A stretch of 64,000 nucleotides of DNA from Leucosporidium creatinivorum (taxonomy: Eukaryota; Basidiomycota; Microbotryomycetes; Leucosporidiales; Leucosporidiaceae): the NCBI GenBank assembly GCA_001600635.1, contig BCKL01000005.1, positions 189,581 through 253,580 on the forward strand, given 5' to 3'. A program made the translations under genes and the position numbers. Below, one piece after another: positions 12,674 to 23,226 of the stretch; position 1 is the first letter of the stretch, and every line of letters begins with the position of its first letter. Under the pieces are notes generated by a model, which searched no databases, was not told the origin of the DNA, and was given only the letters and a program-made list of their open reading frames with translations.

Positions 12674-13437
12674 TGCGAGCGGCGAGAGTCGAACAGCGAG
12701 GTGAAAGCGGGAGGGCAAGAGATGGGAAGGCTCGAGGGAGTCAAAATTAGGCGAGCAGGCGAGAGGGGTGAGAGGGTGCAGGTGAGCTGAGAGAATGAGA
12801 ATGGCTGTATTGCTTCGCTGCGCGTTTCCGTACTCACGCACCTCAGCTGAGCTCTTCTCGCGACCCAGTTCAAGCTTCGCCGAGCTCATCCTCTCGCTGG
12901 CCAGTCTCTCTCGACCTCTCCTGAGGTTGCTAGTAGCCCTCACCGCTTCTTGAGCAGTATTATGATGCATGCCCAGCTTCTCTAAGGCAGCCTGTAAGAT
13001 CCTTCTCGACGTCTAGCCAGCGCCGAGCACGTTCCCCCATCGCCGAGGCAGCGGTGGGCACAGCGAGAGGTTCAGCCAGGATTGCAGGACTGCTGTAACA
13101 TTAAGAAAAACGACTCATTCTTGTTCTTCACTCTGCGCACTTTTGAGGCTCGAGACTCGCTTTCTCGAGCTTTCGAGAGCCGGGCGAGCTTTCGCCGAGC
13201 TCGCTTAGAGGGGTGAGGGACACAAGGAGGAGACGGCAGCAAGGGCCAAAAAAACAGACGAGACATGGAGATGACTCTGCGCCGTTGAAGCAATCCACGA
13301 GGGGGCTGAGGCCTAGCGGAGCGCCCTCGGCCCGCTGAGCGTTGCCTCGGCGGAGCTGCAGAGCTGTGCATGCGCGCAGAATTCACTTCCCATTCTCTCC
13401 GTCTCGCGTATCTTCTCTTCGCTACTTTCTCTTCACC
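12674..13437. promoter_or_regulatory. Divergent intergenic region between type II F-box-like gene and family A copy
   Basis: No gene seen. It holds two conserved blocks. GAGCTCGGCGAAGCTTGAA (minus strand, 12887-12869) also occurs upstream of the type II copies at 35303 and 39338. The 26-bp family A block lies at 13316-13341. Both blocks recur at fixed distances from their start codons at other loci, so this region looks like the shared promoter of the pair. Confidence 0.6.
13316..13341 (+). promoter_or_regulatory. Conserved upstream block of family A genes (locus 1)
   Basis: The block runs GCGGAGCGCCCTCGG and then CCCGCTGAGCG, ending about 97 bases before the family A start codon. Near-identical blocks lie at 48472-48498 and 60526-60551 and, more diverged, at 38667-38642 on the minus strand, each about 90-100 bases before a family A ATG. 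Such fixed spacing suggests a core promoter or 5' UTR element. Confidence 0.6.
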
Positions 13438-14628
13438 ATGAGCGCCTATCCAGTGCAACAGTCCCGCCGTCACGACCCGACGTTTCTCGCCCAGCTCAAC
13501 CTCACTCCCGAGGATCTCAACTTCGTGGAGAGGCAGTGACACGGAAAGAGGCTGTTAGAGTATATCAAGCCTCTGAGCTCTATCTTCAAGCATTCAGCAC
13601 GGACAAAACGTAGTACAGCACAAATCCGGGAGCTCCGGACGGAGTACCCGAAGGCCTTCGAGCGCCGAAGCGAGTTCTGTGAATTGTTCACTGGGCCAGC
13701 GCCCTTCTTCCCTCGCCAAAGAGTGGGCAGGTCGGCAGAATACTCTGTAGAATGGTCGAAAGTAGTTGAACTTGCCCAGTACGTCGACTCAACTCGGCGA
13801 GAGCCGTAGGAATTGTTCTCGTTGTCATGCTGTGTGGTGCTGACGTTTAATGCTGCAGAGCCGCTATCGAGCAGACTCAACAGCAGCTCAAGTCGCTCGG
13901 CACCAAGGACAACTGGCGGGTGCTTCATGAATCGTTAGTGCTGGAGCCCTCCGACCCAATCCCGACCCGTAATCGTCCCTTATTCAGGGTGAGTTTGGGC
14001 CTTCGCTACACAATTATATTTGATGACCCTCCTCTTGATTCCCCAGCTCATGGTGAAGCGCTGTTGCGGTCAGTTCGGCGCCGTGAAGAACATCGCCGAG
14101 GCAGAAGCTGACCTCTTTCTGCAGCCGATACGCTATACAACTACGTCGAGCGCATAGCCTGTCGCATGGCGGGAACCTACAGACACCCAGGAGAGCCCGA
14201 ATTGTCGTCACCCATCATCTGGATTGGCTACAGGGATTGGCACACGCTCAACTCCTTCGACCGAGCCCGCGTCGTCCTCTGCTGCAAGGAGTACGAAGAG
14301 GTGCGCGCCTGTTGCAGGCGAGATAGACTCAGAAGCTCACTCCGCCCTTGACTTGGTCATACAGTACGTCGACAAGACTACTGAACGCTTTGCGAGCCAT
14401 GGAGTGGACAAGGCGTTGGAAGTGGAGGTGCCGGAGCATGCGAGTCTGCCCGCTCGCTGGGCGTCAAAGAGTACCAGCTGACGGCTTTCACTTATATAGA
14501 TGACAGCAAAGCACCCGTACTTTGAGCTTCAGCACCGGCACATCCCCAAGCTCAGTTCGAGGCAAGCTCGGCGCTCGGGCGTTTCGGAGGAGGAGCTTCG
14601 CAGGCGCTGGAAGGGATGGCGGAGAATT
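13438..14628 (+). pseudogene. Family A gene, copy 1 (decayed)
   Basis: Homologue of the intact gene at 48596. It starts MSAYPVQQSRRHDPTFLAQL, but a TGA interrupts the frame at codon 34, where relatives have Trp (MEKHWAGQ against VERQ-stop-HGK). Downstream, family blocks persist in order: FCELFTGPAPFF, the WRVLHESL region, YNYVERIACRMAG, IWIGYRDWHTLNSFDRARVV, LCCKEYEE and the C-terminal HRHIPKLSSRQARRSGVSEE. Intron positions match the family (donors near 13780, 13990 and 14300). The normal stop after RRRW is also gone; the frame runs on to 14961, overlapping the 3' end of the next gene. This is a host gene without transposase or viral features. Alternative: a still-expressed shortened protein starting downstream. 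Confidence 0.65.
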
Positions 14629-14927
14629 GGAGTGGTAGACTTGATGAGGCGAGCCTTGAGCAATGGACTCGCGTGTGTAGCTGGCCAGTCCCTTGTAGCT
14701 CTCATTCTCGATCTGATTCTAGCTCTCGCCGCTCGCCGCTCCAAAGCGACTAGTCGCTCTCTTGCATCTGAGCGGAAAGTAGCAGCTTGCAGCTTGGGAT
14801 CTGTAAAGTACCTGTCCCTCCGACGGCCCGGCGCATTCAGACGAGAGCAGCAGTCGGCAAGCTCTGCGATGGAAAAGGCGATCAGGCTATCTCTCCTCCT
14901 GGAAGGGACAAGAGCTCGCCTCGGCCT

Positions 14928-16210
14928 TCACAGATATGTGAGAGTCACACGAGCCTCTTGAGCAGCAATGCGAACTTCAGCCCCCTGGAGCAGCGTCCAG
15001 CGCCTGTCGCGGAAAGATTTGGGCAGTCGGAGATGGCGAAGCTTCGGCGTGCGCTGGAGGAAGCGGACGACGGCGTTGGCGGTGATGGCCCTTAGCACAT
15101 GCTTCGAGGTCGACTTGCCGTAGCGAAGGGTGAACGACCGAAGGCGAGAGAGTTGCGAAAGGCGGTCGAACAAGGTGCTCGAATCGTGCCCATTCACGCC
15201 GAGCGTGAGCGTCCTGACAGCCTTCAAGTGTCCCAGCAGCGTTTCGAGGTACGACGAACCGGTCGCTCCACGCTCGTCGATAATTTTAAGCGTGTGAAGG
15301 CGACGAAGGGCGGATTCGGAGAAGGCAAAGTCGTTCGGCGAAGGAAGGCGGGGATCAGTGGGGATTTTGCCGAGGCGCAGGGTTCTCAACGATCCTTTCG
15401 ACGCCTTGACGAGCTTTTTCACGATGTCGGAGTTTGACGCCAGACGGCCGAGAGGGACTTGGAGGATTGCGAGGGAAGGCAAAGTGGAAGGGACGTCGGG
15501 GCGAGGCTCGGACTCGTCGGGCAGCTGCAGCATCAAGCCGGGCAGGCAAAGCTCCTTGAGCGACGGCCAGCATTCGAGAAGCCTGATGTAGAGAAGTCGC
15601 ACGTCAGCTGGGAAGATCCAGAGTTGAGGAAGAGCACGAACCCGAAGAGAGTGTTCTCGGTGAGGCGGAGCTTGTCTCCTAAGGCGACGGTGTGCAAGTC
15701 CTTCAGCGTACGAAGAGCTTGGTACACGGGCTTCCCGAGCTGTTCGTCGTCTCCCGAGACACCGAGCTTGCTGCCTTCAGTTAGCTGCAGGACGAGCACT
15801 CGCAGCTTCGGAGTGAGCTTGAGCAAGTCGGCGACGCGCTGTCCTCGACCGGCGCCGCTACCCTCGATAGTGATCATGAGCCCTTCCATCTGTCCTTTGA
15901 GGTTGCTGGAGGAGCGAATCGCCTTGACAAGGCTCTCTGCCTCCTGCGAGCTCTTGACCACGACTCGCTCGTTGACCTCTGAGACGTTCCACCAGTGCAA
16001 AGCGACTCGTCCGAGGGCGTAGCGAGCAGCTTGCTCCCTGTCTGCTTTCATTCCGGCGGTCGCGTAGTCGAAGATTTGCTTCAGCGTTTCGGTAGGGAGC
16101 GAGGCGGCGGGAGAGTCGGCGGGTTGCTGAGGGCGAACGTAGGGCGTGGCGGGAGGAGGAGGTGCAGCAGCTGTAGTAGAGCGACGAGGTGTGCGACGAG
16201 GGCGATCCAT
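14928..16210 (-). CDS. F-box/LRR-like family protein, type I (copy 1)
   Basis: Two exons, 16210-15642 and 15582-14928, giving 407 aa. Begins MDRPRRTPRRSTTAAAPPPP, a basic Pro/Ala-rich leader, then YVRPQQPADSPAASLPTETL and KQIFDYATAGM, the F-box-like helix. After the conserved intron comes LLECWPSLKELCLPGL and leucine-rich repeats (LRTLRLGKIP, VRTLTLGVNGHDSSTLFDRL, LRHLRLPKSF). It shares its leader with the copy at 51405 and differs from the type II copies (MEDY../MEAQ..). Tail to tail with the family A gene at 13438. Probable SCF adaptor by family; targets unknown. Confidence 0.82.
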
Positions 16211-16750
16211 CCTGCTTTCCAGTACGAGCGAGTCTAAGCGAGACGAAAATGCGAGACGCAGTGGGAGAGAGCAAGAGGGTGGGAGGCGGCTCGTTCGAGG
16301 AGGTCGGCTCGGAGAAGGAAGCGGCGAGGAGCAGTGAAGCGGGGCAAGTACCTAGTGATGATTCTGAGCTCCCTTGAACAGCGCAAGACGCTCCTCAGGC
16401 CTCGCAGCGAGCAGCAGGCCAACGCTCGGCGATGGCTCGTCGCCCGCTCGCTTCGCAAGACTCGCTAGCTCTACCCGCTCTCTTCAGTCTGCGCCCCCGT
16501 GATAACATCCCTATACGCCCGCTATTTGGCATTTCGTTGTAACAAAAGGAACATACACGAAGGTGGGCCGCTCTCCCCTCCCTCTCGCTCGCCGCCAACC
16601 CCGACCTCTCCACTGATACACCGTCGAGCTCTCAACGTCCTACACATACTCCCACACTCTCAACGGAACCTAGTCTTAGAAAAAAGGTCAGCGCTCAATC
16701 GCTTCTCCTACTCGTCCCTCAAACTCACCTTCCCCTCCACTCAAGCACGC
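16211..16750. other. Intergenic, no gene seen
   Basis: Between the type I F-box-like start and the ALY stop codon. Only short unsupported reading frames; it should hold the F-box-like promoter and the ALY 3' UTR. Confidence 0.5.
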
Positions 16751-18655
16751 TCAAGCAGTAGTAGCCGGCGCAGCGGCATCTCCTCCAGCGGTCGCCTGCC
16801 AATCGCTCATCTCGGCATCGAGCGACTCGAGGGTAGCCTTAGGCCTCGGCGCCGAGCGCCCTCCTCCTCCTCCGGCTCCACGACCTCCACGACGTCCTCC
16901 TCCGGTGCCGGCTTGACGGGGCTGGCGGGCGGATCCTCCGGCAGCGGCGACGGTGCTGGTAAAGTTGAAGGAGTGGGAGTAGAGAGAGAGGGAGAGGCAG
17001 GAGGAGGAGGGAGAGAGGCGTAGAAGAGAAGGCGAAGTGAGGGGAAAGGAGAAGAGAGAGCGAAGGAGAGTCAGCGCTCCATCACGGTGGTGGAGGGTCA
17101 AAGAGACATCAACTCACGCAGAGACGATCTTAGGCTGCTGGGGAGCGGCGCCGAGACGAGCGGCGAGGGGAGCGGCGGGGACACGGGAAGGGTCGACGAC
17201 GATCTCGACCTTCATGGCGCGCTCTGATGGCGAGGAAAGTCGTCCGAGGAGAGAGGGAGAGAGTCGTCCGATGGAGATGAGGGTAGGGCGGAGGCGAGGA
17301 AGTGCGAGAGGACGTTTGATGGAGAGGTAGGGTGGCAGTTGGATGTGCGATGAGGAGGAGGTAGAGGAGAGAGGGGTGCGATTCGTCAGACGGTGCTCAT
17401 TGAGGGGTGAACGAGTTGGCAGTGCGAGTGCGAGTGCGGAGGGTCGAAGACGAATCCATCGTAGCCGAGCTGGGACGTGAGGGTCGCTGCACCGGAGTCG
17501 AACCTGGTGGGTGTCGGAACTCCTGCCACGCTGAGCGGGCGCGCGTAAAACCGAGCATCGTCGAGTGGAGCCGCTCAACGAGAGGGGACAGCAGAGGTCA
17601 ACCCATCCTCGAGGGCTAGCCGACTCTCGAGCGAGCGAGCCAACGTCGCGTCGCATGGCGGATCCTGATCCCCCGCTGCTGTCGGATCGCCAAGGACGTC
17701 GACTCCAGGCTGCTGCTCGCGCTCCTCGTGGCTCGACCCTGCCTTGCTATCGAGCTGAAGGCGGATCGGCCGCTCTCCTCGTCGAACCACCGCTGGGTTG
17801 AGCGTCGTCGGGATCCAGCCGTTCTGTCGTCGCGAGATCCGGCTCGTGGTAGAGCGTGTCTGCTGAGTCGGGCTGTATCCATCGCTGTCGAGCGATCCTG
17901 CTGCTAGCCGATAGCTACGCATGGCGCGGCCTCCGAAGCTGAGCTGATCTGCAAACGTCGTGCTGCCGCGCCCGCTTTACGTCCATCGCGGTACGAGAGC
18001 CTCCGCACTGCATAGAAGGGAAGGGGAAGAGAGGGAAAATGAAAGAAGAGACCCACTGCCGTCGATGAGGCGGCCATTGTAGTCGCGGAAGGCCTTTGTT
18101 GCGTCGGCGGCTTTGCGGAAGACGACGGTGGCGACACCGGTGCTCTTCTGCTTGCTGTTGTAGGCGAGGAAGACGGATCCGACGGGGCCGACGGTGGTGG
18201 TGAAGAGCTCCTGTAGGTTGGTACAGAGCAAGACGATGCCGCATTCCCGAGTCAGCTTTGAGAGGGTTCCACACGTGGCTGTCCTGTTTCTACCGCCCTA
18301 CAGCCTCCTGCTACTCCCCTGGCTGTGCTCCTACAGAGCAGAAGATGTTACTCACCCTAACCTGCTGCTCGTTAACGTCGTCGGGAAGGTTGGAGACGAT
18401 GACCTTGTCGCCAACGACGCCTCCCAACGAGGGCAGCTGAGGAGCGGCCTGCTGCTGCTGCTGCTGCTGCCTGGGCTGCCTGCCTCCCCTTGGCTGCTGC
18501 TGCTGCTGCTGCTGCTGCTGAACGGGCGCATCTCCTCCCTTGGCGGCTCCTCCACGGTTCGAAGGTCCACGGCGGCGCTGGTTGTTGCTGTTGCGCGATC
18601 CGGCCTTCTTGGCGGAGACAATGTCGTCCAGGCTCTGGTCAAGGGACATCGACAT
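16751..18655 (-). CDS. YRA1: ALY/REF (YRA1-type) mRNA export factor with one very long intron
   Basis: RNA-binding adaptor of the TREX complex that loads the Mex67/NXF1 export receptor on spliced mRNA in the nucleus. Exons: 18655-18356, 18210-18057, 17223-17118, 16955-16751; 254 aa. The N-terminal box MSLDQSLDDIVSAKK is the UAP56-binding motif of the family. A linker with two Gln runs (about residues 48-70) and Arg/Gly follows. The RRM runs from KVIVSNLPDDVNEQQV through GVATVVFRKAADATKAF and RDYNGRLIDG, and KRAMKVEIVVDP closes it. A C-terminal RGG-like stretch leads to SLDAEMSDWQA, the family's C-terminal helix. The third intron to remove in genome order, 18056-17224, is 833 bp, while its neighbours are 145 and 162 bp. 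Start taken at 18655 because MSMSLDQ fits the family. Confidence 0.9.
17224..18056 (-). other. 833-bp intron of the ALY/YRA1 gene with an internal alternative acceptor
   Basis: Starts GTGGGTCT, a weak donor, and ends CCATCAG. Joining its two exons restores IDG-KRAMKVEIVVDP, the expected family sequence. A nearer acceptor (TTCTATGCAG, just above 17999) would instead give about 35 novel residues (RRLSYRDGRKAGAAARR...) and a stop, truncating the protein after the RRM. S. cerevisiae YRA1 also has one exceptionally long intron whose poor splicing limits its own expression. A comparable control here is inference. Confidence 0.7.
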
Positions 18656-19468
18656 CTTGTGCTGTAGTTTGGTAGAAAGTGGGAGAAGAGGGAGAGCGGT
18701 TGGAGGTGGACTCGAGGCGAGAAGCGTGTGGGAGGAGGGAGAGAGGTTCAAGTGCGGAATTGGAGCTTTCTAACCTTAGCCTTAGCCCAATTTCTAGTCC
18801 AACTGGCTCCCCTCGTCGCTCGGTCTCGACGCGTCTATGTGGCTGGTTACGCTACAGGACGAGTCTGTACCATTTCAGCTCAATCATCAGCAGCCTCTCG
18901 CCCGCTTCGAAGCCGTCTGACTGGATCTGGCGCTCTCTCTTAACCTCGCAGCGGGCTGGTGCGTTTGGATGGCGGTGTTGAGGGTGCAGTTGGAGCAGGA
19001 ACTTCATCAACGATCTACATGAGTCTACTCGAGGAAAGGCAGCGACTGCAGGGGCGAGGACGGGCACTTTTCGGCGCCGAGCTTCGCGCGGGGGGAAGCT
19101 CGAGAGCTGTTCACGCCACTCTGCTCCAGGTGAAGGCTCCTACATGTCCTAACGCTTTAACCGAGACGACCCCCGAGCCAAGAGCCCACTCACTGCCTCT
19201 CGATGCCTCACCTGGTGCTCGGCCGAGGTGTGGCCTCCCCGCTTCTCGCCCAGTCGCTTCGCTGCAGCTCGGTAGGCGGAGGATCTCATAGGGCCTAACG
19301 TCATGCGATCCTACTGCAGGTCAGCTGCTGGCGCGAGGGGAGACTGAGCCGGGAAGGATGACGGGAAGGGCAAGGGTTCGGTCGACTGGTTTTGCCTCCC
19401 ACCACTCTCTTCTTCCATCTACCCAGCTGTCAGCACACGCTCAAGCTATAGCCCTCCAGTATACCGGC
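18656..19468. other. Intergenic between divergent ALY and membrane-protein genes
   Basis: About 810 bp. I looked for a small gene around 18959-19291 (a 110-residue frame) but saw no family resemblance or plausible splicing, and leave it unannotated. Confidence 0.4.
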
Positions 19469-20509
19469 ATGCACTTTTCTGATCTCCACCTCGGCGCTTT
19501 GCTGCTCGGCGTTGTCGCTCAAGTTGCTGCTGGAGAAGGTGCGTTGCCACTCAAGCGCCCGGGAAGCGCTCTGCAGTGTCAAGCTGACGGCTTACCTCTC
19601 TCATACGCGTACCACAGGCATCTCGATCCTCTCGCCCGCCCTTCACTCCTGCAAGTCGGCCAACATCTCCTGGTCCGGCGGCACTCCTCCTTGTGAGCAT
19701 CTCTTCCAGGTCATCTGACTCTGCTCGAGTCAGAGTTGAAGCTAGATTTCCTTCCTCAGATCACCCTCTCGTCGCCGACGCGGCCGGGCAAGTTTTCGCG
19801 AAGCCGTTTCTACTCGGCGCCGAAATGCTGCTGACCTCTCGACGGTCACTTAGAAACGTCTTTATCCTCTATACCACCAACAAGACATCTTTGAAATGGG
19901 TGAGATGATGTTCGACTTCTCTGCTGTACCCGAACTGACCTCCAGTTTTGTGCAGACCGTCACCTTTCCCGAGGGCGCCTCGGTGAACGTCTTCATTCGC
20001 GACGACGGCGGGTGAGTGCGATGGATAGCGTTCGGTGCGCCGTGATTGATCAATTTCCGCACCATTCGAGCAGGTCGACGGGCTCCCTCAACACCACCGT
20101 CCTCGCCGGCTCGTCAAGCTGCGCCAGCTCCTCGCCCTCCCAGCCCTCGAGTTCGCCAATGTCGTGGGACGCACCTGCCTCTCACTCAAAGTGAGCTTCA
20201 TCTCCCCACTTCTTTCGTTCCCGGCGGCGACGCTGATGCCCTCCTTCTGCGCTTTCCGCGTTCAGCACAGCCGCCATCGCCGGAGGAGTCGTCGGCGGGC
20301 TGGCAGCGCTTGCTCTGGCCGCTGGACTGCTATACCTTCGCTCTCGTCGGAGCAAGAAGCGCTCAGAACCTATGGAGGAGCTCGTCGGCAGCGATCTGGT
20401 GGCGGGGCCGAGTGGGCAGAGTCAAGAGCTCGAGAAGGACGGGATCCAGGTTCGAGAGGATGAGGGGGAAGCAGTGCCGGGGCATACGATGATGATGAAG
20501 AAGGACTAG
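19469..20509 (+). CDS. Single-pass cell-surface protein with conserved GHTMMM tail (copy 1)
   Basis: Seven exons: 19469-19538, 19618-19692, 19760-19787, 19854-19899, 19956-20011, 20074-20190, 20266-20509; 211 aa. Signal peptide MHFSDLHLGALLLGVVAQVA, then an extracellular domain with SCKSANISWSGGTPPY, the pattern found in fungal GPI and wall proteins (compare LTWSGGEAPY at 23.7 kb). A Ser-rich stalk precedes the membrane helix AIAGGVVGGLAALALAAGLL and YLRSRRSKKR as a stop-transfer anchor. The acidic cytosolic tail ends VPGHTMMMKKD. The third intron has a GC donor (GCAAGT at 19788), which is needed to keep frame. The 28-nt exon 3 is unusually short. Function unknown; perhaps a wall sensor. Tandem with the next gene. 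Confidence 0.7.
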
Positions 20510-21031
20510 TCCCTTCAAAGTTTGATGCTGGTAGCCTGTATTTGTCCCGCTTGATCAATCGAAGCTTCTTTCTCGCCCTCGCCGAACTTGTTCAACGGTC
20601 GTCTCGGCTCGCAAGGTCGGCGCTCGGGAACCTACTCTCTTCCCCTCAAGCGCACTGGAGGAAGCTCGACACATCTCCACTCTCTACTCGAGTCTGCAGC
20701 CGTTCCTCGACCTCAGCTATCTTCTCAAGCCTCAAGTCGGACTCGGAGCTCGGCGCTCGGTCGACCCAGCAGAAGCAGGATTATCTCCGCCCACGGCCGA
20801 ATGCTATACCGCTCAACCTCTCGTGAACATTGCACTGCTTTGCACCGCCTTGCAGCTACTCGAGATGACCGAGTACGAGAACAGCTCTCGGAGGTCAGAA
20901 AGGCTGGGCCGGGAAGCGAGCGCTTCGGGAAGGGCGTGAGGGAGTCGCTGGTGGCTTCTCTGCTCTTTCGCTCCTGGCCTTCTTCTTTCAACAGCGACGT
21001 CTCAACATTCGACAGGAGCAGCACAGTCAAC
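20510..21031. other. Intergenic between two tandem membrane-protein genes
   Basis: About 520 bp with no supported gene. It should contain the promoter of the 21032 gene. Confidence 0.4.
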
Positions 21032-21781
21032 ATGCACCTCTCCCACCTCCACGCCCTCGCCCTGCTGCTCGGCGTTGGTGCTCGACTCGCTATCGGACAA
21101 GGTGAGCGTCGTCGGTGGTGCTCGGGAAGCTGGCAGCGACAGCAGCTGACACTAACTCTATCCCAGACGCCCCCGGAGTCACCCAAACGTACACCATCAC
21201 CAGCGACTCGATCGTTGATGTCGTCGAGACGGTCTACCTTCCCGACACGACTCTGGTCGAATCGAGCGCGGAAACTACCCAGAGTACAGCAGTCGAGGGT
21301 GTATCTGTGACTCCGAACGCTGGCCCTGCTGCCACTTCGCTCGTCGCTCCCATCCGCTTCACACAATCGCCTCTCGCCTCAGCATCGACGCCGACTCGGC
21401 GCTCGTCGACTTCCCTCCTTCCCACCGCCAGCGGAGTCTCCGAGACCTCCGTTCCCGTCTCCTCGGGAGGATCTTCCAAGTGAGCTCTCTCCTCCCTCGC
21501 CAACAGCCTACCTGACCTCCCTGCCTCCCAGCACGGGCGCCATCGCCGGCGGCGCAGTCGGCGGCGTCGCAGCTCTAGGCATCGGGGCCGCTCTACTCCT
21601 TCTTCGCACTCGTAGAAGGAAGAAGCGCTCCTCTGAATCTTTCACTGAGGAGCTGGGCAGGGCGGCGGGGTATAGTCCTGGAGTGGTGGAGAAGGAGGAG
21701 GGCGGCATTCAGCACCGAGAGACGGCGACGGAGGAGGAGGGCGTGCTGTCGGGTCATACGATGATGATGAGGAGGGAGTAG
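21032..21781 (+). CDS. Single-pass cell-surface protein with conserved GHTMMM tail (copy 2)
   Basis: Three exons: 21032-21101, 21167-21479, 21532-21781; 210 aa. Paralogue of the preceding gene: same signal peptide pattern (MHLSHLHALALLLGVGARLA), same first splice site and phase, same membrane helix and anchor (GAIAGGAVGGVAALGIGAAL then LLLRTRRRKKR), and the same tail ending LSGHTMMMRRE. The extracellular part differs, being Ser/Thr/Val-rich (VTQTYTITSDSIVDVVETVY) and coded by one exon rather than five. Membrane topology and tail are conserved while the ectodomain is not, suggesting that the tail carries the shared job. Function unknown. Confidence 0.7.
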
Positions 21782-23226
21782 GTTGGTTGAGGGAGCTTGT
21801 ATCACTTTATGTAGCCTTCTCTGTATCTCAGCTGTAACAGACAACTTTCGCTGCTCATGCCCTTCGCCGAGGTTCGGCCTTCGCCGCTCAATGGTCGGCT
21901 TCGTGCTTGAAGACAAGACCTTGCGCTGCATAACACTGACTCTACACCTATATCCTCTCCCGCTGGACTTCCCTCACCAGACAGCTCCGCTCGGCGTTTC
22001 TTCTCCCCGACGGACTGAACTTCGGCGCAGCTCCCCGAGCGCAGGCGCCAAGACGAGCGCGAAGGTGCAGGCGTCGCTCAGATCAGCACATGGAGCATCA
22101 AGCGCAATTGTCTGCTCATGCTGTGCTGTGCTGTGCTCTGTGGAGTCCGAATAGTGTTGGAGAAAAGGTGAGCCGAGCCGAGCTGCTTGCGAAGAAGAGG
22201 GGAGCCGAGGGAGAAGGTCAAGAACTCACTGCACCGCATCCTCATGAGCTCCCGGCCACCGAAGCTGCGCAACAGAGCTTCCTGAACGCTGCCGAAGGGC
22301 ATCCACAGCGCCCCAGTCTCGCAGTCGGCGAGCAAGGCCGAGGGCGAGCACACGAGCTCAGAACGGCAACAGCTACAGAAAGCGGCGTTTCAGAGCTCGG
22401 GAGTTGTCGGATACAAGGTGTAGCACAGCCAGCAAGTACCCGCGCGCTCTCCCTCGGCCGAGAGAGGCCTCATACACGACTCAGGACCCGCCTTTTGAAG
22501 GGGTGCTCCGAGAGCCCCAAGCAGCGTCGCGTCGTGATTCAAGGGCGATCTTTGTTGTTGACTGAAGCCCGTAACGAGCTACAGAGCGCCGATGAGAAGA
22601 GCAGGAGAGCTCGACCGAGGATGAGACGGGAGCTGCGAAGTCGATCGCCGTAAGGAAAGAGGCACGAGAGCCACAAGGAGCCACACCGGCTCGGCCTTGG
22701 TTCAAGGAGAAGTTGAGGCGATGCAGGCGAGCTGTAGGGAGGCAGAACGAACTGAAGAGCAAGGTGAAGGTGTTAGGCGACCAGAGAGGTGGCTAGCGAG
22801 TGATGGAAGAGCGGGCAAAGAGCGAGAAGAAGCGCCAGACGAGAGCGGCAAGGCGTCGTGTGGAGCTGAGGACCAGGTGGAGCTGCGTAGAGGCTCTGTT
22901 GGGCGATCTCGAGGCTGCAGGACATCGAAAGACTCGGTACAAAGAGAGGAGAGTGCCGAGCCGAGCTGAGAGGGGCTTGCAGAGCAAAGCCGAGCTGTAG
23001 CAGAGACGAGGAAGCTGAGAGCGAGGGGAGGCGAAGGAAGCGATACGAGACATGGGGAGCAAAGTGAAATTGGCAAAGGAGGAAAGGATCGGAACGAAGT
23101 TGGCCGAATCGAGAAGAGCGCCAGCGAGCTCTGCCAGCTCTCTTCCTCCTCCCCCATCTCCCGCTCTCTCGCTCTCCCTCGCACACCTTAATCTCACCTC
23201 CCTAATCCTCCTACACTACACTCACG
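21782..23226. other. 1.4-kb interval with no supported gene
   Basis: Long overlapping frames exist on both strands (for example 22090-22653 plus and 22702-23184 minus), but their translations are Arg/Ser/Ala-rich, have no family resemblance and show no intron structure like the neighbours. Such frames are expected in GC-rich DNA. The right part should hold the promoter of the GPI gene at 23227. Confidence 0.4.

Noticed and set aside
17470-17560. tRNA-like T-arm (GGTTCGACTCC on the minus strand) inside the ALY long intron
   Set aside because: No matching 5' acceptor strand and no convincing D or anticodon arm at the right distance; the T stem itself is imperfect.
18959-19291. 110-residue plus-strand frame between ALY and the first membrane protein
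   Set aside because: No homology sensed, no plausible splicing, and simple Arg/Ala/Gly composition.
22090-23184. Overlapping open frames on both strands in the 21.8-23.2 kb gap
   Set aside because: Compositionally biased translations, no introns of the local type, no recognisable family.
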